From Corynebacterium tuberculostearicum (GTDB lineage Bacteria > Actinomycetota > Actinomycetes > Mycobacteriales > Mycobacteriaceae): a DNA stretch of 64,000 nt. Positions within the stretch are counted from its first letter, which is position 1; each line of letters begins with the position of its first letter. The position numbers were made by a program, and so were the translations under genes. Below are positions 9,375 through 17,371 of this stretch, in pieces. A model generated the notes under the pieces. That model was not told the DNA's origin. It saw only the letters and a list, made by a program, of their open reading frames with translations, and made no database searches. The stretch is taken from positions 2,369,865 through 2,433,864 of the forward strand of contig NZ_CP069791.1 in NCBI RefSeq assembly GCF_016894265.1, read 5' to 3'.

Positions 9375-9404
9375 TTGACATGAAGATGGAAATAGCCGTA
9401 CCTT
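9375..9404 (+). promoter_or_regulatory. Probable rbsR promoter
   Basis: TTGACA at 9375-9380 matches a consensus -35 box; TACCTT at 9399-9404 is a possible -10 with an 18-nt spacer. The LacI-type palindrome starts 11 nt further downstream, well placed for repression. Confidence 0.5.
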
Positions 9405-9414
9405 TAACTCAAAT

Positions 9415-9430
9415 GTGCAATCGATTGCAC
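9415..9430. promoter_or_regulatory. LacI-family operator upstream of rbsR
   Basis: GTGCAATCGATTGCAC is a perfect 16-bp palindrome with the central CG typical of LacI/GalR operators. It lies 47 nt before the rbsR ATG, so RbsR probably controls its own operon through it. Confidence 0.85.
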
Positions 9431-9477
9431 CCAGGAGGGCCGGACGTCGGCTCATACGCCTAACCAAGGAGGACAGC

Positions 9478-10467
9478 ATGGCCGGAACCACTCTCAAGGA
9501 CGTGGCCGCTGCTGCTGGAGTATCCATTTCCACCGCGTCCCGTTCGCTCTCGGGCAACCCAGCCATCTCGGAGTCCACGCGCCAACGCGTAAAGGACACG
9601 GCCATCAAGCTCAACTATAGGCCCAATGCCCAAGCCCGAGCATTGCGCAGTTCCCGATCTAACGCCATCGGCTTGGTCATCCCCAGCCTAGATAATGCCT
9701 ACTTCGCCGCAATGGCCGCAGCCATCGAAGAAGCCGCCGATAAGCAGGGACTCGCCACGATGATTACCAGTTGTGGCGAGGATCCGCAGCGGCTAGTCAA
9801 GGCCCTCGATGCCCTGATGGAACGCCAGGTAGACGGCATTATCGCGGTACCTCTCGAAGGCGCCGAAGAAGCGCTGGAGCAGGCGCGCGCTTACCGTCCA
9901 CTCGTGCTCATTGACCGCACCCTGGGCCAGATTCCAGCAGTGCTATCAGACCCCCACCCGGGCATGAAACAAGCCGTGGAACAGCTTAAAGAAAAAGGGC
10001 ACACGCACATCGGCTACCTTTCCGGGCCGCAGGAAACCTCCACCGGCCGCCAGCGCCTCCAAGCATTCGAGGCCGCCACCCGGGGCATGCCTACCCACAT
10101 CCACCACGGCAGCTACCGCCACCGCGAGGGCTATAAAGGAGCCCTCGCACTCCTACAAGAAGGCGTCACCGCGCTCATTGCCGGCGATTCCATGATGACG
10201 GCCGGCGCGCTGGAGGCCTGCCATAATGCGGGCAAGCTCATCGGAGAAGAAATCGCGCTCGTCGGCTTCGATGACTTCATCTACCTGCGCTTCCAACCCT
10301 CCCCTATCTCAGTGGTGGACCAGGATGTTGCCAGAATGGGCGAGACCGCCACGGCCAAGCTCATCGCGGCCATCAATGAAAAGCACCAACCGGAAGGCGA
10401 GGTGCTAGAAACCCGCTATATCCCACGCATGTCCACCGCACACCAACTCGATGGAGCCACGCCATGA
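9478..10467 (+). CDS. rbsR: LacI-family transcriptional regulator of ribose genes
   Basis: 329 aa. The N-terminal helix-turn-helix is TTLKDVAAAAGVSISTASRS followed by the hinge helix region NAQARALRSSRS; the rest is a periplasmic-binding-protein-like sensor domain. The start is ATG at 9478, with AAGGAGG 7 nt upstream; the longer open frame has no support. The stop overlaps the rbsA start (ATGA), so it is the first gene of the ribose operon. The effector is probably ribose or a phosphorylated derivative (inference). Confidence 0.88.
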   Translation: MAGTTLKDVAAAAGVSISTASRSLSGNPAISESTRQRVKDTAIKLNYRPNAQARALRSSRSNAIGLVIPSLDNAYFAAMAAAIEEAADKQGLATMITSCGEDPQRLVKALDALMERQVDGIIAVPLEGAEEALEQARAYRPLVLIDRTLGQIPAVLSDPHPGMKQAVEQLKEKGHTHIGYLSGPQETSTGRQRLQAFEAATRGMPTHIHHGSYRHREGYKGALALLQEGVTALIAGDSMMTAGALEACHNAGKLIGEEIALVGFDDFIYLRFQPSPISVVDQDVARMGETATAKLIAAINEKHQPEGEVLETRYIPRMSTAHQLDGATP

Positions 10468-12008
10468 GTGACTGCGTTTTGCGCCTGGATAATGTCACCA
10501 AATCCTTTGGCCCGGTAGAGGTCATTAAGGGGGTAGACCTCACCGTCCGCCGCGGCCAAGTGCAGGCCTTGCTGGGTGAGAACGGCGCGGGAAAATCCAC
10601 CCTCATCAAGATGATTGCCGGCGTGCACGAACCAGATTCCGGCCGCATCCTGATAGATGACACAGAGGTAAAAATCCCAGATACCAAGGCCTCTGAGGCA
10701 CTGGGCATCGCCACCATTCACCAAGAGCTCAACCTTGTGCCCACCATGTCCGTGGCCGAGAACATCATGCTTGGGCGCACCCCACGCCGCTTTGGGTTGG
10801 TCAATCGCAAACACCTCAAGGCACAAGCCCAAGCGGCACTGCACCTTATCGGCTTGGACGTGGATCTGGACATGCCGGTGCGTGAGCTGGGTGTGGCCAA
10901 GCAGCAGCTCGTAGAAATCGCCAAGGCGCTGTCCATGAACGCGCGCATCCTCATCCTGGATGAGCCCACTGCCGCGCTCACCGGCAAGGAGGTTGATGCA
11001 CTCTTTGCCGTGCTCGAAGAACTCAAGGCTAAGGGCGTGGCCATGGTCTTTATTAGCCACCACTTGGAGGAGCTGGCGCGCATTGCAGAAACCATCAGCG
11101 TGCTGCGCGATGGCTCTTTCATCGCCGAGGTCCCAGCCAATACGGACGAAGACGAGCTGGTGCGCCTCATTGTCGGCCGCGAGATTGAAAACCAATACCC
11201 GCGCGAGGTTCCTCCCGAGCGCGGCGAGGCCCTGCTGGAAGTCTCCGAGCTGACTGCCGACGGCGCCTTTCACGACGTCACCTTCACCGTCCATGCCGGC
11301 GAAGTCGTCGGCCTTGCCGGGCTCGTGGGAGCCGGCCGCACCGAAATCATTCGCGCCATCGCGGGCGCTGACCCGTACGATTCCGGCACCATCCGCGTCG
11401 GCGGCACGCAGCTGCGCGGCGGCGATATTCGTGCCGCCATCCGCGCCGGCGTGGGCCATATCCCCGAAGACCGTAAGTCCCAAGCGCTAGTTCTCGATGC
11501 CTCCGTGGGCGATAACCTCGGATTCGCCACCCTCTACCCCACCGCTAAGGTGGGGCTGGCCGACCGCAGCGGTCAACGCCGCCGCGCCGGTGACGTAGCG
11601 GAAAAGCTGCGCATTCGCATGGCCGATCTCTCCCAGCCCATCCGGAACCTATCCGGCGGCAACCAACAAAAGGCGGTCTTTGGCCGCTGGGTACTGGCCG
11701 GTTCCAAAGTCCTCCTCCTCGATGAGCCGACCCGCGGCGTCGACGTCGGCGCCAAGGTAGAGATTTACAACATCATCAATGAGGTCACCGCGGCCGGCGG
11801 CGCCGTTCTCATGGCATCCTCCGATCTGCCCGAGGTGCTCGGTATGTCCGACCGCATCCTCGTCATGTCCGGCGGCCAACTCGCCGGCGAGCTCCCCAAG
11901 GACTCCACTCAAGACGAGGTCATGGCCTTTGCCGTATCCAATGTGACCTCCTCTACCTCTACCTCTGCTGCCGCGCCTGCCGGCACTAACCACAAGGATG
12001 AAGCATGA
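10464..12008 (+). CDS. rbsA: Ribose ABC transporter ATP-binding protein
   Basis: 514 aa with two fused ABC ATPase domains, the organisation of the RbsA/XylG/MglA type. First domain: GENGAGKST Walker A near residue 37 and ILILDEPTAAL Walker B. Second domain: a degenerate Walker A GLVGAGRTE, signature LSGGNQQKAVFGRW and VLLLDEPTRGVDVGAK. The ATG overlaps the rbsR stop by 4 nt and the stop overlaps rbsC, so the set is tightly coupled. The C-terminus has a short Ser/Thr/Ala-rich tail. Confidence 0.92.
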   Translation: MSDCVLRLDNVTKSFGPVEVIKGVDLTVRRGQVQALLGENGAGKSTLIKMIAGVHEPDSGRILIDDTEVKIPDTKASEALGIATIHQELNLVPTMSVAENIMLGRTPRRFGLVNRKHLKAQAQAALHLIGLDVDLDMPVRELGVAKQQLVEIAKALSMNARILILDEPTAALTGKEVDALFAVLEELKAKGVAMVFISHHLEELARIAETISVLRDGSFIAEVPANTDEDELVRLIVGREIENQYPREVPPERGEALLEVSELTADGAFHDVTFTVHAGEVVGLAGLVGAGRTEIIRAIAGADPYDSGTIRVGGTQLRGGDIRAAIRAGVGHIPEDRKSQALVLDASVGDNLGFATLYPTAKVGLADRSGQRRRAGDVAEKLRIRMADLSQPIRNLSGGNQQKAVFGRWVLAGSKVLLLDEPTRGVDVGAKVEIYNIINEVTAAGGAVLMASSDLPEVLGMSDRILVMSGGQLAGELPKDSTQDEVMAFAVSNVTSSTSTSAAAPAGTNHKDEA

Positions 12009-12946
12009 CCAAGAATCGAGTAATTAACTGGGCCATGAATAATGGCGCGCTCGTCGGCCTCATTGCCCTGTGCATCGCGCTGTTTATCGCTACGCCATAC
12101 TTCCTTACCGTGGCGAACCTGCTCAATATCGGCATCCAGGCCGCTACGGTGGCCATCTTGGCCTTCGGCATGACCTTTGTCATCGTCACCGCTGGTATCG
12201 ACCTCTCGGTGGGCTCGGTCGCCGCGCTCGGCGCCATGGTCTCTGCCTATATGTTCTCCACCGCGGGACTGCCTGGCTGGCTCACCCTGCTTCTCGGCCT
12301 GATCGTAGGTGCGCTGGCCGGCGCCATCTGCGGCATGGCCACCGCGTGGGGCAAGATCCCCTCTTTCATCGCAACGCTGGCCATGATGTCCATCGCCCGC
12401 GGGCTCACCCTGGTCATCTCCCAGGGCTCGCCGATTGAAACCGCCCCGTCCGTCAACGCCTTTGGCGGCGATATCGCAGGTTTCCCAGTGCCGATCATCA
12501 TGATGGTTATCGCCGGGCTCATCTGCTGGTTCATCCTAGAGCGCACGGTACTCGGCCGCTCTATGTACGCCATCGGCGGCAACCTGGAGGCCGCCCGGCT
12601 CTCGGGCTTGCCGGTCAAGCGCATCCAAATCGCCGTCTTCGCACTCTCCGGCTTCTTCGCCGCCTGGGCCGGCATGGTTATGGCCGGCCGCCTCGAATCC
12701 GCACAGCCGCAGGCCGGCACCGGCTATGAGCTCGATGCTATTGCGGCCGTCGTCATCGGTGGCGCCTCGCTCTCCGGCGGGCAGGGCAAGGCCACTGGCA
12801 CTCTAGTCGGCGCGATCTTGCTAGCGGTCATCCGCAATGGCTTGAACCTGCTCAACGTCTCCTCCTTCTGGCAGCAGATCGTCATCGGCCTAGTCATCGC
12901 GCTGGCCGTCGGCTTCGACGTCATCCGCAATAAGACGGCCAACTAA
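12005..12946 (+). CDS. rbsC: Ribose ABC transporter permease
   Basis: 313 aa, about 8-10 hydrophobic helices. Typical RbsC segments: TFVIVTAGIDLSVGSVAALG, GKIPSFIATLAMMSIARGL, GGNLEAARLSGLPV (the loop contacting the ATPase) and AAVVIGGASLSGGQGKATGT. It overlaps rbsA by 4 nt and is followed 12 nt later by rbsB. It forms the membrane channel of the importer. Confidence 0.93.
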   Translation: MTKNRVINWAMNNGALVGLIALCIALFIATPYFLTVANLLNIGIQAATVAILAFGMTFVIVTAGIDLSVGSVAALGAMVSAYMFSTAGLPGWLTLLLGLIVGALAGAICGMATAWGKIPSFIATLAMMSIARGLTLVISQGSPIETAPSVNAFGGDIAGFPVPIIMMVIAGLICWFILERTVLGRSMYAIGGNLEAARLSGLPVKRIQIAVFALSGFFAAWAGMVMAGRLESAQPQAGTGYELDAIAAVVIGGASLSGGQGKATGTLVGAILLAVIRNGLNLLNVSSFWQQIVIGLVIALAVGFDVIRNKTAN

Positions 12947-12958
12947 GGAGCACCCTCC

Positions 12959-13873
12959 ATGAAAAAGCTCATCGCCACCCTCCTCGTACCCGCCCTCGCG
13001 CTGGGCCTTGCCTCGTGCAATCGCTCGGAAGAAGACCGCAACCGCATCACGCTAGCGCTGTCCACGCAGACCAACCCCTTCTTCGTCGAACTGCGCCACG
13101 GCGCGCAGGATAAGGCCAAGGAACTCGGCGTTCCGCTCGACATCCAAGACGCCTCCGATGACCCCGCCCAGCAGGTCAATCAGCTGGGCAATGCCACCTC
13201 GATGGGCGCCAAGGTCGTCGTGGTCAACCCCACCGATTCCGATGCCGTGGCCCCAGCCGTGCGCGGCATCAAAAATGACGGCGTGCCCGTCATCGGCGTG
13301 GACCGCGACGTCAACGGCGTAGAGCTGGATTCCATGGTGGCCTCCGATAACGTCGCCGGTGGCGCGCAGGCTGCGGATAAGCTCGCTGAAGCCATCGGGG
13401 AAAAGGGCGATATCCTCATCCTGCAGGGCACCGCTGGTACCTCCGCCTCGCGCGAGCGCGGCAAGGGCTTTGCAGAGCAGATTGCGAATTATGGGGACAT
13501 TCGGGTCGTCGGCAAGCAATCGGCGAATTTCGATCGCACGGAAGGCCTCAACGTCGCTACCAACTTGCTGCAGGCCAATCCTGATATTAAGGCCATCTTT
13601 GCGGAGAACGATGAAATGGCGCTCGGCGCGGTCGAAGCTTTAGGTGACCGCGCCGGTTCTGAGGTCAAGGTGGTGGCTTTTGACGGTACCTTCGATGGCC
13701 TCAAGGCAGTCAAAGATGGCAAGCTGGAAGCTACCATCGCCCAGCAGCCCGCAGAGCTCGGTGCCCGCGCCATCGAACAAGCCGCAGCGCTCCTGCACGG
13801 TGGCGCGGCGGAGAAAAACGTCCCCGTCGAGGTCATCACCGTCACCCGCGACAATGTGGAGGATTTCCAATGA
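12959..13873 (+). CDS. rbsB: Ribose-binding lipoprotein
   Basis: 304 aa substrate-binding protein. The signal peptide MKKLIATLLVPALALGLASC ends in a lipobox, so the mature protein is lipid-anchored outside the membrane. The body shows type I sugar-binding features: LALSTQTNPFFVELRHGAQD, VVVNPTDSDAVAPAV, ILQGTAGTSASRERGKGF and IFAENDEMALGAVEAL. AAGGAG precedes the ATG, and its stop overlaps the rbsK start. Confidence 0.92.
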   Translation: MKKLIATLLVPALALGLASCNRSEEDRNRITLALSTQTNPFFVELRHGAQDKAKELGVPLDIQDASDDPAQQVNQLGNATSMGAKVVVVNPTDSDAVAPAVRGIKNDGVPVIGVDRDVNGVELDSMVASDNVAGGAQAADKLAEAIGEKGDILILQGTAGTSASRERGKGFAEQIANYGDIRVVGKQSANFDRTEGLNVATNLLQANPDIKAIFAENDEMALGAVEALGDRAGSEVKVVAFDGTFDGLKAVKDGKLEATIAQQPAELGARAIEQAAALLHGGAAEKNVPVEVITVTRDNVEDFQ

Positions 13874-14778
13874 GCAAGCTAACCGTCGTCGGTTCCATCA
13901 ATGCCGATCTCATTGTGCACGCCGAGCGCCATCCGCAACCCGGCGAAACCCTACTGGGCTCTGGCGGCGACATCTTGGCCGGGGGCAAAGGCGCTAACCA
14001 GGCCGTCGCGGCCGCACAGCTGGGCGCCACTGTGGCCTTTGTGGGCGCGGTCGGCTCCGATCCCTATGCCGAGCCTGCCATGCACTATATGCGCACCTCC
14101 GGTATCGATCTGGGCGCCGTGGAGCAGGCCGATACCAATACCGGCCTCGCCGTCATTACTGTCTCGGCCGATGGCGAGAACACCATCGTCATCTCCCCCG
14201 GTGCCAACGCTCTTGTCGACGCCCCCTTTGTCTCCTCCCGCGCCTCCACCATCGCCGATGCCGACGTGGTCCTCCTCCAGGGTGAAATCCCTGCCTCCGG
14301 TTTCCAGGCCGCGGTCGAGGCGGCCCAGGGCCGAGTGGTGGTCAACCTCGCGCCCGTGGTCGCGGTCGACCGCGACTCGCTCCTGCAAGCCGATCCTTTG
14401 CTGGCCAATGAACACGAAGCAGGGCTCATCCTGGACCAGCTCGGACTACCTGCAGAGGGCGCCCCGCGCGAGCTCGCCCACCGCTTGGTAGAGGCCGGTT
14501 TCCGCTCCGTCGTTCTCACCCTTGGCGCCCACGGCGCCTACGTGGCTACCCCGGAAGGCGGCACGGATATCCCCACCCCGCGCGTGACCGCCGTGGATAC
14601 CACCGGCGCCGGCGATGCCTTCGCGGGTGCCTTCTGCGCCCAGCTGCTCACCGGTGCCTCGCTTGTCGATGCCGCCACCTTCGCCGCCCGCGTCGGCGCC
14701 TTCGCCGCCACCGGCAACGGCGCACAGCCTTCCTACCCCACCACCGAATCCGCCCTGCCGGAGGTCACCGATGCGTAA
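13870..14778 (+). CDS. rbsK: Ribokinase
   Basis: 302 aa PfkB-family sugar kinase that phosphorylates ribose to ribose-5-phosphate. N-terminal GGKGANQAVAAAQLG substrate motif near residue 40 and C-terminal DTTGAGDAFAGAF with the catalytic aspartate and anion hole. ATGA overlap with rbsB; the last 8 nt (ATGCGTAA) overlap rbsD. Confidence 0.93.
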   Translation: MSKLTVVGSINADLIVHAERHPQPGETLLGSGGDILAGGKGANQAVAAAQLGATVAFVGAVGSDPYAEPAMHYMRTSGIDLGAVEQADTNTGLAVITVSADGENTIVISPGANALVDAPFVSSRASTIADADVVLLQGEIPASGFQAAVEAAQGRVVVNLAPVVAVDRDSLLQADPLLANEHEAGLILDQLGLPAEGAPRELAHRLVEAGFRSVVLTLGAHGAYVATPEGGTDIPTPRVTAVDTTGAGDAFAGAFCAQLLTGASLVDAATFAARVGAFAATGNGAQPSYPTTESALPEVTDA

Positions 14779-15145
14779 ATCCGGCCTGCTCAATCCCGCG
14801 CTCACCAGCGCTGTCGCGCGCTTGGGCCACACCGATACCTTCGTTATCGCCGATTGCGGCCTGCCCATCCCCCGCGAAGTGCCTGTCATCGACCTCACGC
14901 TAACCTTTGGCATCCCCACCTTTGCCGATACCCTGGCGGCCCTCCTCGATGAGGTCGTGGTCGAAGCCGCCACCATCGCCGATACCACCCCGCCTGAGGT
15001 GCGCTCCCTGCTTCCCGCAGTACCGCTTACCGAGGTCTCCCACGACGACCTCAAGCGCGAGGTCGCCCGCGCCTCCTTTGTCGTGCGCACCGGTTCCACC
15101 ACGCCGTTTGCCAATGTCATCCTGCGCTCCGGCGTGCCCTTCTAG
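14771..15145 (+). CDS. rbsD: D-ribose pyranase
   Basis: 124 aa. Catalyses pyranose/furanose ring interconversion so that ribokinase has its substrate. Family motifs: LNPALTSAVARLGHTD with the catalytic histidine, VIADCGLPIP, and VRTGSTTPFANVILRSGVPF at the C-terminus. The start is ATG at 14771 overlapping the rbsK stop; the longer open frame upstream is rbsK sequence read out of frame. The TAG stop shares the CTAG at 15142-15145 with the convergent toxin gene. Confidence 0.92.
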   Translation: MRKSGLLNPALTSAVARLGHTDTFVIADCGLPIPREVPVIDLTLTFGIPTFADTLAALLDEVVVEAATIADTTPPEVRSLLPAVPLTEVSHDDLKREVARASFVVRTGSTTPFANVILRSGVPF

Positions 15146-15408
15146 CGCTTATAGACGTTTCCGCGTGCCCCTACGGTAAACACTTCCACCAGCACTTCTT
15201 GCTCCTCAACGGAGTACAGCACTCGGTAATTTCCCACCCTTATTCTTCGGCCACTCCTGCCGGACAAAGCGATAGATCCCGGTGGATATGGGTCTTGGGC
15301 CAGTCCACCGATCGCGCGCTTAATCCGTTGATATTGCTTTCGGTTTCCCTGATGGATTTTTTGTAACTCTCGCTTGGCCTGCCGCGTAAACGCGATGTTG
15401 TAGTCCAT
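15142..15408 (-). CDS. RelE/ParE-family toxin
   Basis: 88 aa RelE superfamily protein: YNIAFTRQAKRELQKI start, IALSGRSGRRIRVGNYRVLY core with conserved arginines, and VEVFTVGARGNVYKR end, all typical of ribosome-dependent mRNA interferases. AGAGG precedes the ATG. It is transcribed away from the antitoxin gene at 15478 rather than behind it, which is uncommon; the 69-nt gap holds repeated AGTACT sites. Its stop codon shares CTAG with the rbsD stop. Confidence 0.85.
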   Translation of the reverse strand: MDYNIAFTRQAKRELQKIHQGNRKQYQRIKRAIGGLAQDPYPPGSIALSGRSGRRIRVGNYRVLYSVEEQEVLVEVFTVGARGNVYKR

Positions 15409-15441
15409 GACCTCTTAAAAAGTTGTACTCTTTGCTAACTT

Positions 15442-15456
15442 AGTACTAGTAGTACT
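15442..15456. promoter_or_regulatory. Candidate operator between toxin and antitoxin genes
   Basis: AGTACT-AGT-AGTACT: two copies of the self-complementary hexamer AGTACT separated by 3 nt, with a looser half-site AGTTGTACT at 15421-15429. Phd/YefM antitoxins bind short palindromes in their own promoter, so this is a likely autoregulatory site acting on both divergent genes. Confidence 0.55.
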
Positions 15457-15477
15457 TTGATGTATTAGGAGCTTTCA

Positions 15478-15729
15478 TTGTCTTTGCCACTTTCCGAACT
15501 CCGCACCCGCTTAGGCCAGGTCATTGACCAAGCCCACTACGCAGGCACCCGCACCGTTGTCACCCGCAACGGTAAGGAAGCCGCAGTTATCATTTCGCCT
15601 CAGGAACTAGCTTTCCTTGACCGCCTCGAAGCCGCTGCAGATGCTGAAGCGCTCCGCCAAGCCCGCGCCGCCGATACCGGCGAACGCTTCTCTTTTGAAC
15701 AGGTCACGGAAGAAATCGAAGGGCGCTAG
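15478..15729 (+). CDS. Phd/YefM-family antitoxin
   Basis: 83 aa. The N-terminus LPLSELRTRLGQVIDQAHY and RTVVTRNGKEAAVIISPQEL are the Phd/YefM DNA-binding fold; the acidic, Ala/Glu-rich C-terminal third would neutralise the RelE-like toxin. The start is TTG at 15478, supported by TAGGAG 8 nt upstream. The stop shares CTAG (15726-15729) with the convergent DUF559 gene. Confidence 0.85.
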   Translation: MSLPLSELRTRLGQVIDQAHYAGTRTVVTRNGKEAAVIISPQELAFLDRLEAAADAEALRQARAADTGERFSFEQVTEEIEGR

Positions 15730-16589
15730 CCGTAAATTGGCTCGGCTGCATACCCGGCTAAAAGCCAATGCCAGCGCCACACGGATTCGTGAGCAAGAGA
15801 GCTGAAATTCGTTCGCCCCTCATGAGCCTCAGAAATTTGCTGAACCACATCTACCAGGTGATGCTTCACGCAGCTGCCTGAATAGCGAAGAACGGTATAC
15901 CCTCTTAGCGCCGCATCATTTCCCTTCCAGCGGTCTTTAACGAAGGTCCCCAAATCCTCCGCCTTATGGAAGTCATAGCCATCGATTTCAACGGCGACCT
16001 TCCCTACAACGATGTCCCATAGATAGGGACCTATCTGGTGGTTTACCTGAACCTTCTTCCCACGACGCTGAAGCGCCCGGACCACTTTCCTTTCTGCTTC
16101 GCTATCGGCACCTACCGCAGATTTGTTCACTAATTCCCGAACCCGAGCTGGTACCCGCGCGATACATCCGAGGTCTTTTTCTAAGGCTTGCTTACCGCGC
16201 CTGTTTTGATATCGCGTTTCAAGCATCGTTACTGCTTGATCGTCATCCACCACAGCCGCCGCTAGCAGGGGATTTTGCACGGGGATACCTTCAAACGTAA
16301 AACTCGTTTTCTGCCGAGTTCGCTCGACTTCAAACCACTGCGAACCACTCACGACATGCCTGTAGGCAAATTTCAGAGGAAAGGTCATCGCCTTCTTGGA
16401 GTACAGCTGCACCGCAGAGCTTCCTGCAAGCATGATTCCAGGCCACCGCTTGTGCAGGATGCGAGCTACCTCCATGGGAGTCGGTTCCCGCCACGTATAA
16501 ATCCCGCGGCCGATTCGGATTATCTTTCCATTCGCTACATGAGTATTAAGCTCTCCCCTGCTTAGGCCTGAAACCAGTACTTCTTCCAT
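15726..16589 (-). CDS. DUF559 / AbiEi-like nuclease-fold protein (287 aa)
   Basis: The N-terminal region (LSRGELNTHVANGKIIRIGRGIYTW by parts) resembles the winged-helix AbiEi antitoxin domain; the C-terminal region has the DUF559 restriction-endonuclease-like pattern: E in DSEAERKVV, D in YLWDIVVGK and VAVEIDGYDFH. Start ATG at 16589 is chosen for the AAAGGGGG upstream; the longer open frame has no site. It is next to a toxin-antitoxin pair and paralogous to the broken gene at 1254-2157. Its activity is unknown; a DNA-related defence or stress role is only a suggestion. Confidence 0.75.
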   Translation of the reverse strand: MEEVLVSGLSRGELNTHVANGKIIRIGRGIYTWREPTPMEVARILHKRWPGIMLAGSSAVQLYSKKAMTFPLKFAYRHVVSGSQWFEVERTRQKTSFTFEGIPVQNPLLAAAVVDDDQAVTMLETRYQNRRGKQALEKDLGCIARVPARVRELVNKSAVGADSEAERKVVRALQRRGKKVQVNHQIGPYLWDIVVGKVAVEIDGYDFHKAEDLGTFVKDRWKGNDAALRGYTVLRYSGSCVKHHLVDVVQQISEAHEGRTNFSSLAHESVWRWHWLLAGYAAEPIYG

Positions 16590-16661
16590 GCTTCCCCCTT
16601 TGAGCATTATTCCCCTGCCCGAAAGCTTAAAGCACGCTTCCTCACGCCGCAGGCTACAACG

Positions 16662-16726
16662 ATGCAAAGCAAGCACGTTTTATCCTTTTCCTCCGCAAAT
16701 TTTGCCCGATCGTGCTTGTTTTGCAT
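16662..16726. repeat. Inverted repeat with CAAGCACG cores
   Basis: The arms 16662-16677 (ATGCAAAGCAAGCACG) and 16711-16726 pair at 15 of 16 positions across a 33-nt loop. The core CAAGCACG recurs in both arms of the hairpin at 16767-16827, giving four copies in 166 nt. It lies upstream of the DUF559 gene and may be a protein-binding site. Confidence 0.6.
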
Positions 16727-16766
16727 GTTGGCAAGGGGCGACGAGAACTTCGCTAAAGATTAGGAG

Positions 16767-16827
16767 ACAAAACAAGCACGTTTTGCCGAAAAACTACGTT
16801 GTTTTGGCTAAAACGTGCTTGTTTTGT
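16767..16827 (-). terminator. Perfect 18-bp hairpin downstream of purE
   Basis: The arms 16767-16784 (ACAAAACAAGCACGTTTT) and 16810-16827 are perfectly complementary, with a 25-nt loop. It starts 20 nt past the purE stop and is rich in T on the outgoing arm, so it is probably the purK-purE terminator; the shared CAAGCACG core with the neighbouring repeat suggests a second role. Confidence 0.55.
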
Positions 16828-16846
16828 TTGGCCTTAGACCGGAGAA

Positions 16847-17347
16847 CTACTCTCCCAGCAGCTTGTCGCGCAGGTTCTTATCCTTCTGCTCGACCTCTTC
16901 GGCCATCTGCTTTTGGTAGTGCACCAACTTGTCTTGGATGACGGGATCGCCAGCGCCGAGGATGCGCGCAGCAAGCAGGCCTGCGTTTTTTGCACCGCCG
17001 ATGGAGACGGTGGCTACCGGCACACCACTGGGCATCTGCACGATGGATAGGAGGGAATCGAGACCATCGAGATCCTTCAGTGCGCGGGGGATACCGATGA
17101 CCGGCAGCGGCGTGGCCGCGGCGACCATGCCGGGAAGGTGCGCGGCACCGCCGGCGCAGGCGATAATCGCCTTCAACCCGCGGGTGTGTGCTTCCTTGGC
17201 ATAGGCCAGCATCTTTTCCGGGGTGCGGTGGGCGCTGACCACGCCGACCTCGAAGGGGATGCCGAAGTCCGCGAGGACCTGAGCGGCGGGTTCAACGGTG
17301 GGCCAATCGGAATCGGAGCCCATGATGATGCCTACGTGCGGTTGCAT
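16847..17347 (-). CDS. purE: N5-carboxyaminoimidazole ribonucleotide mutase
   Basis: 166 aa class I Pur[17 protein letters not shown] at the N-terminus binds the nucleotide, [11 protein letters not shown] and [13 protein letters not shown] are the family signatures, followed by [20 protein letters not shown]. It converts N5-CAIR to CAIR in purine synthesis, downstream of PurK, which is encoded 24 nt upstream in the same direction. AGAAAGGA precedes the ATG. Confidence 0.94.
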   Translation of the reverse strand: MQPHVGIIMGSDSDWPTVEPAAQVLADFGIPFEVGVVSAHRTPEKMLAYAKEAHTRGLKAIIACAGGAAHLPGMVAAATPLPVIGIPRALKDLDGLDSLLSIVQMPSGVPVATVSIGGAKNAGLLAARILGAGDPVIQDKLVHYQKQMAEEVEQKDKNLRDKLLGE

Positions 17348-17371
17348 AGTGTCCTTTCTACAGGCAGAATT

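Noticed and set aside
10416..11483. 355-codon open frame opposite rbsA
   Set aside because: No recognisable domain; overlaps the two ATPase domains of rbsA entirely.
16662..16827. Possible CRISPR array
   Set aside because: Only four short cores in inverted, not direct, orientation and no unique spacers of constant length; no cas genes.
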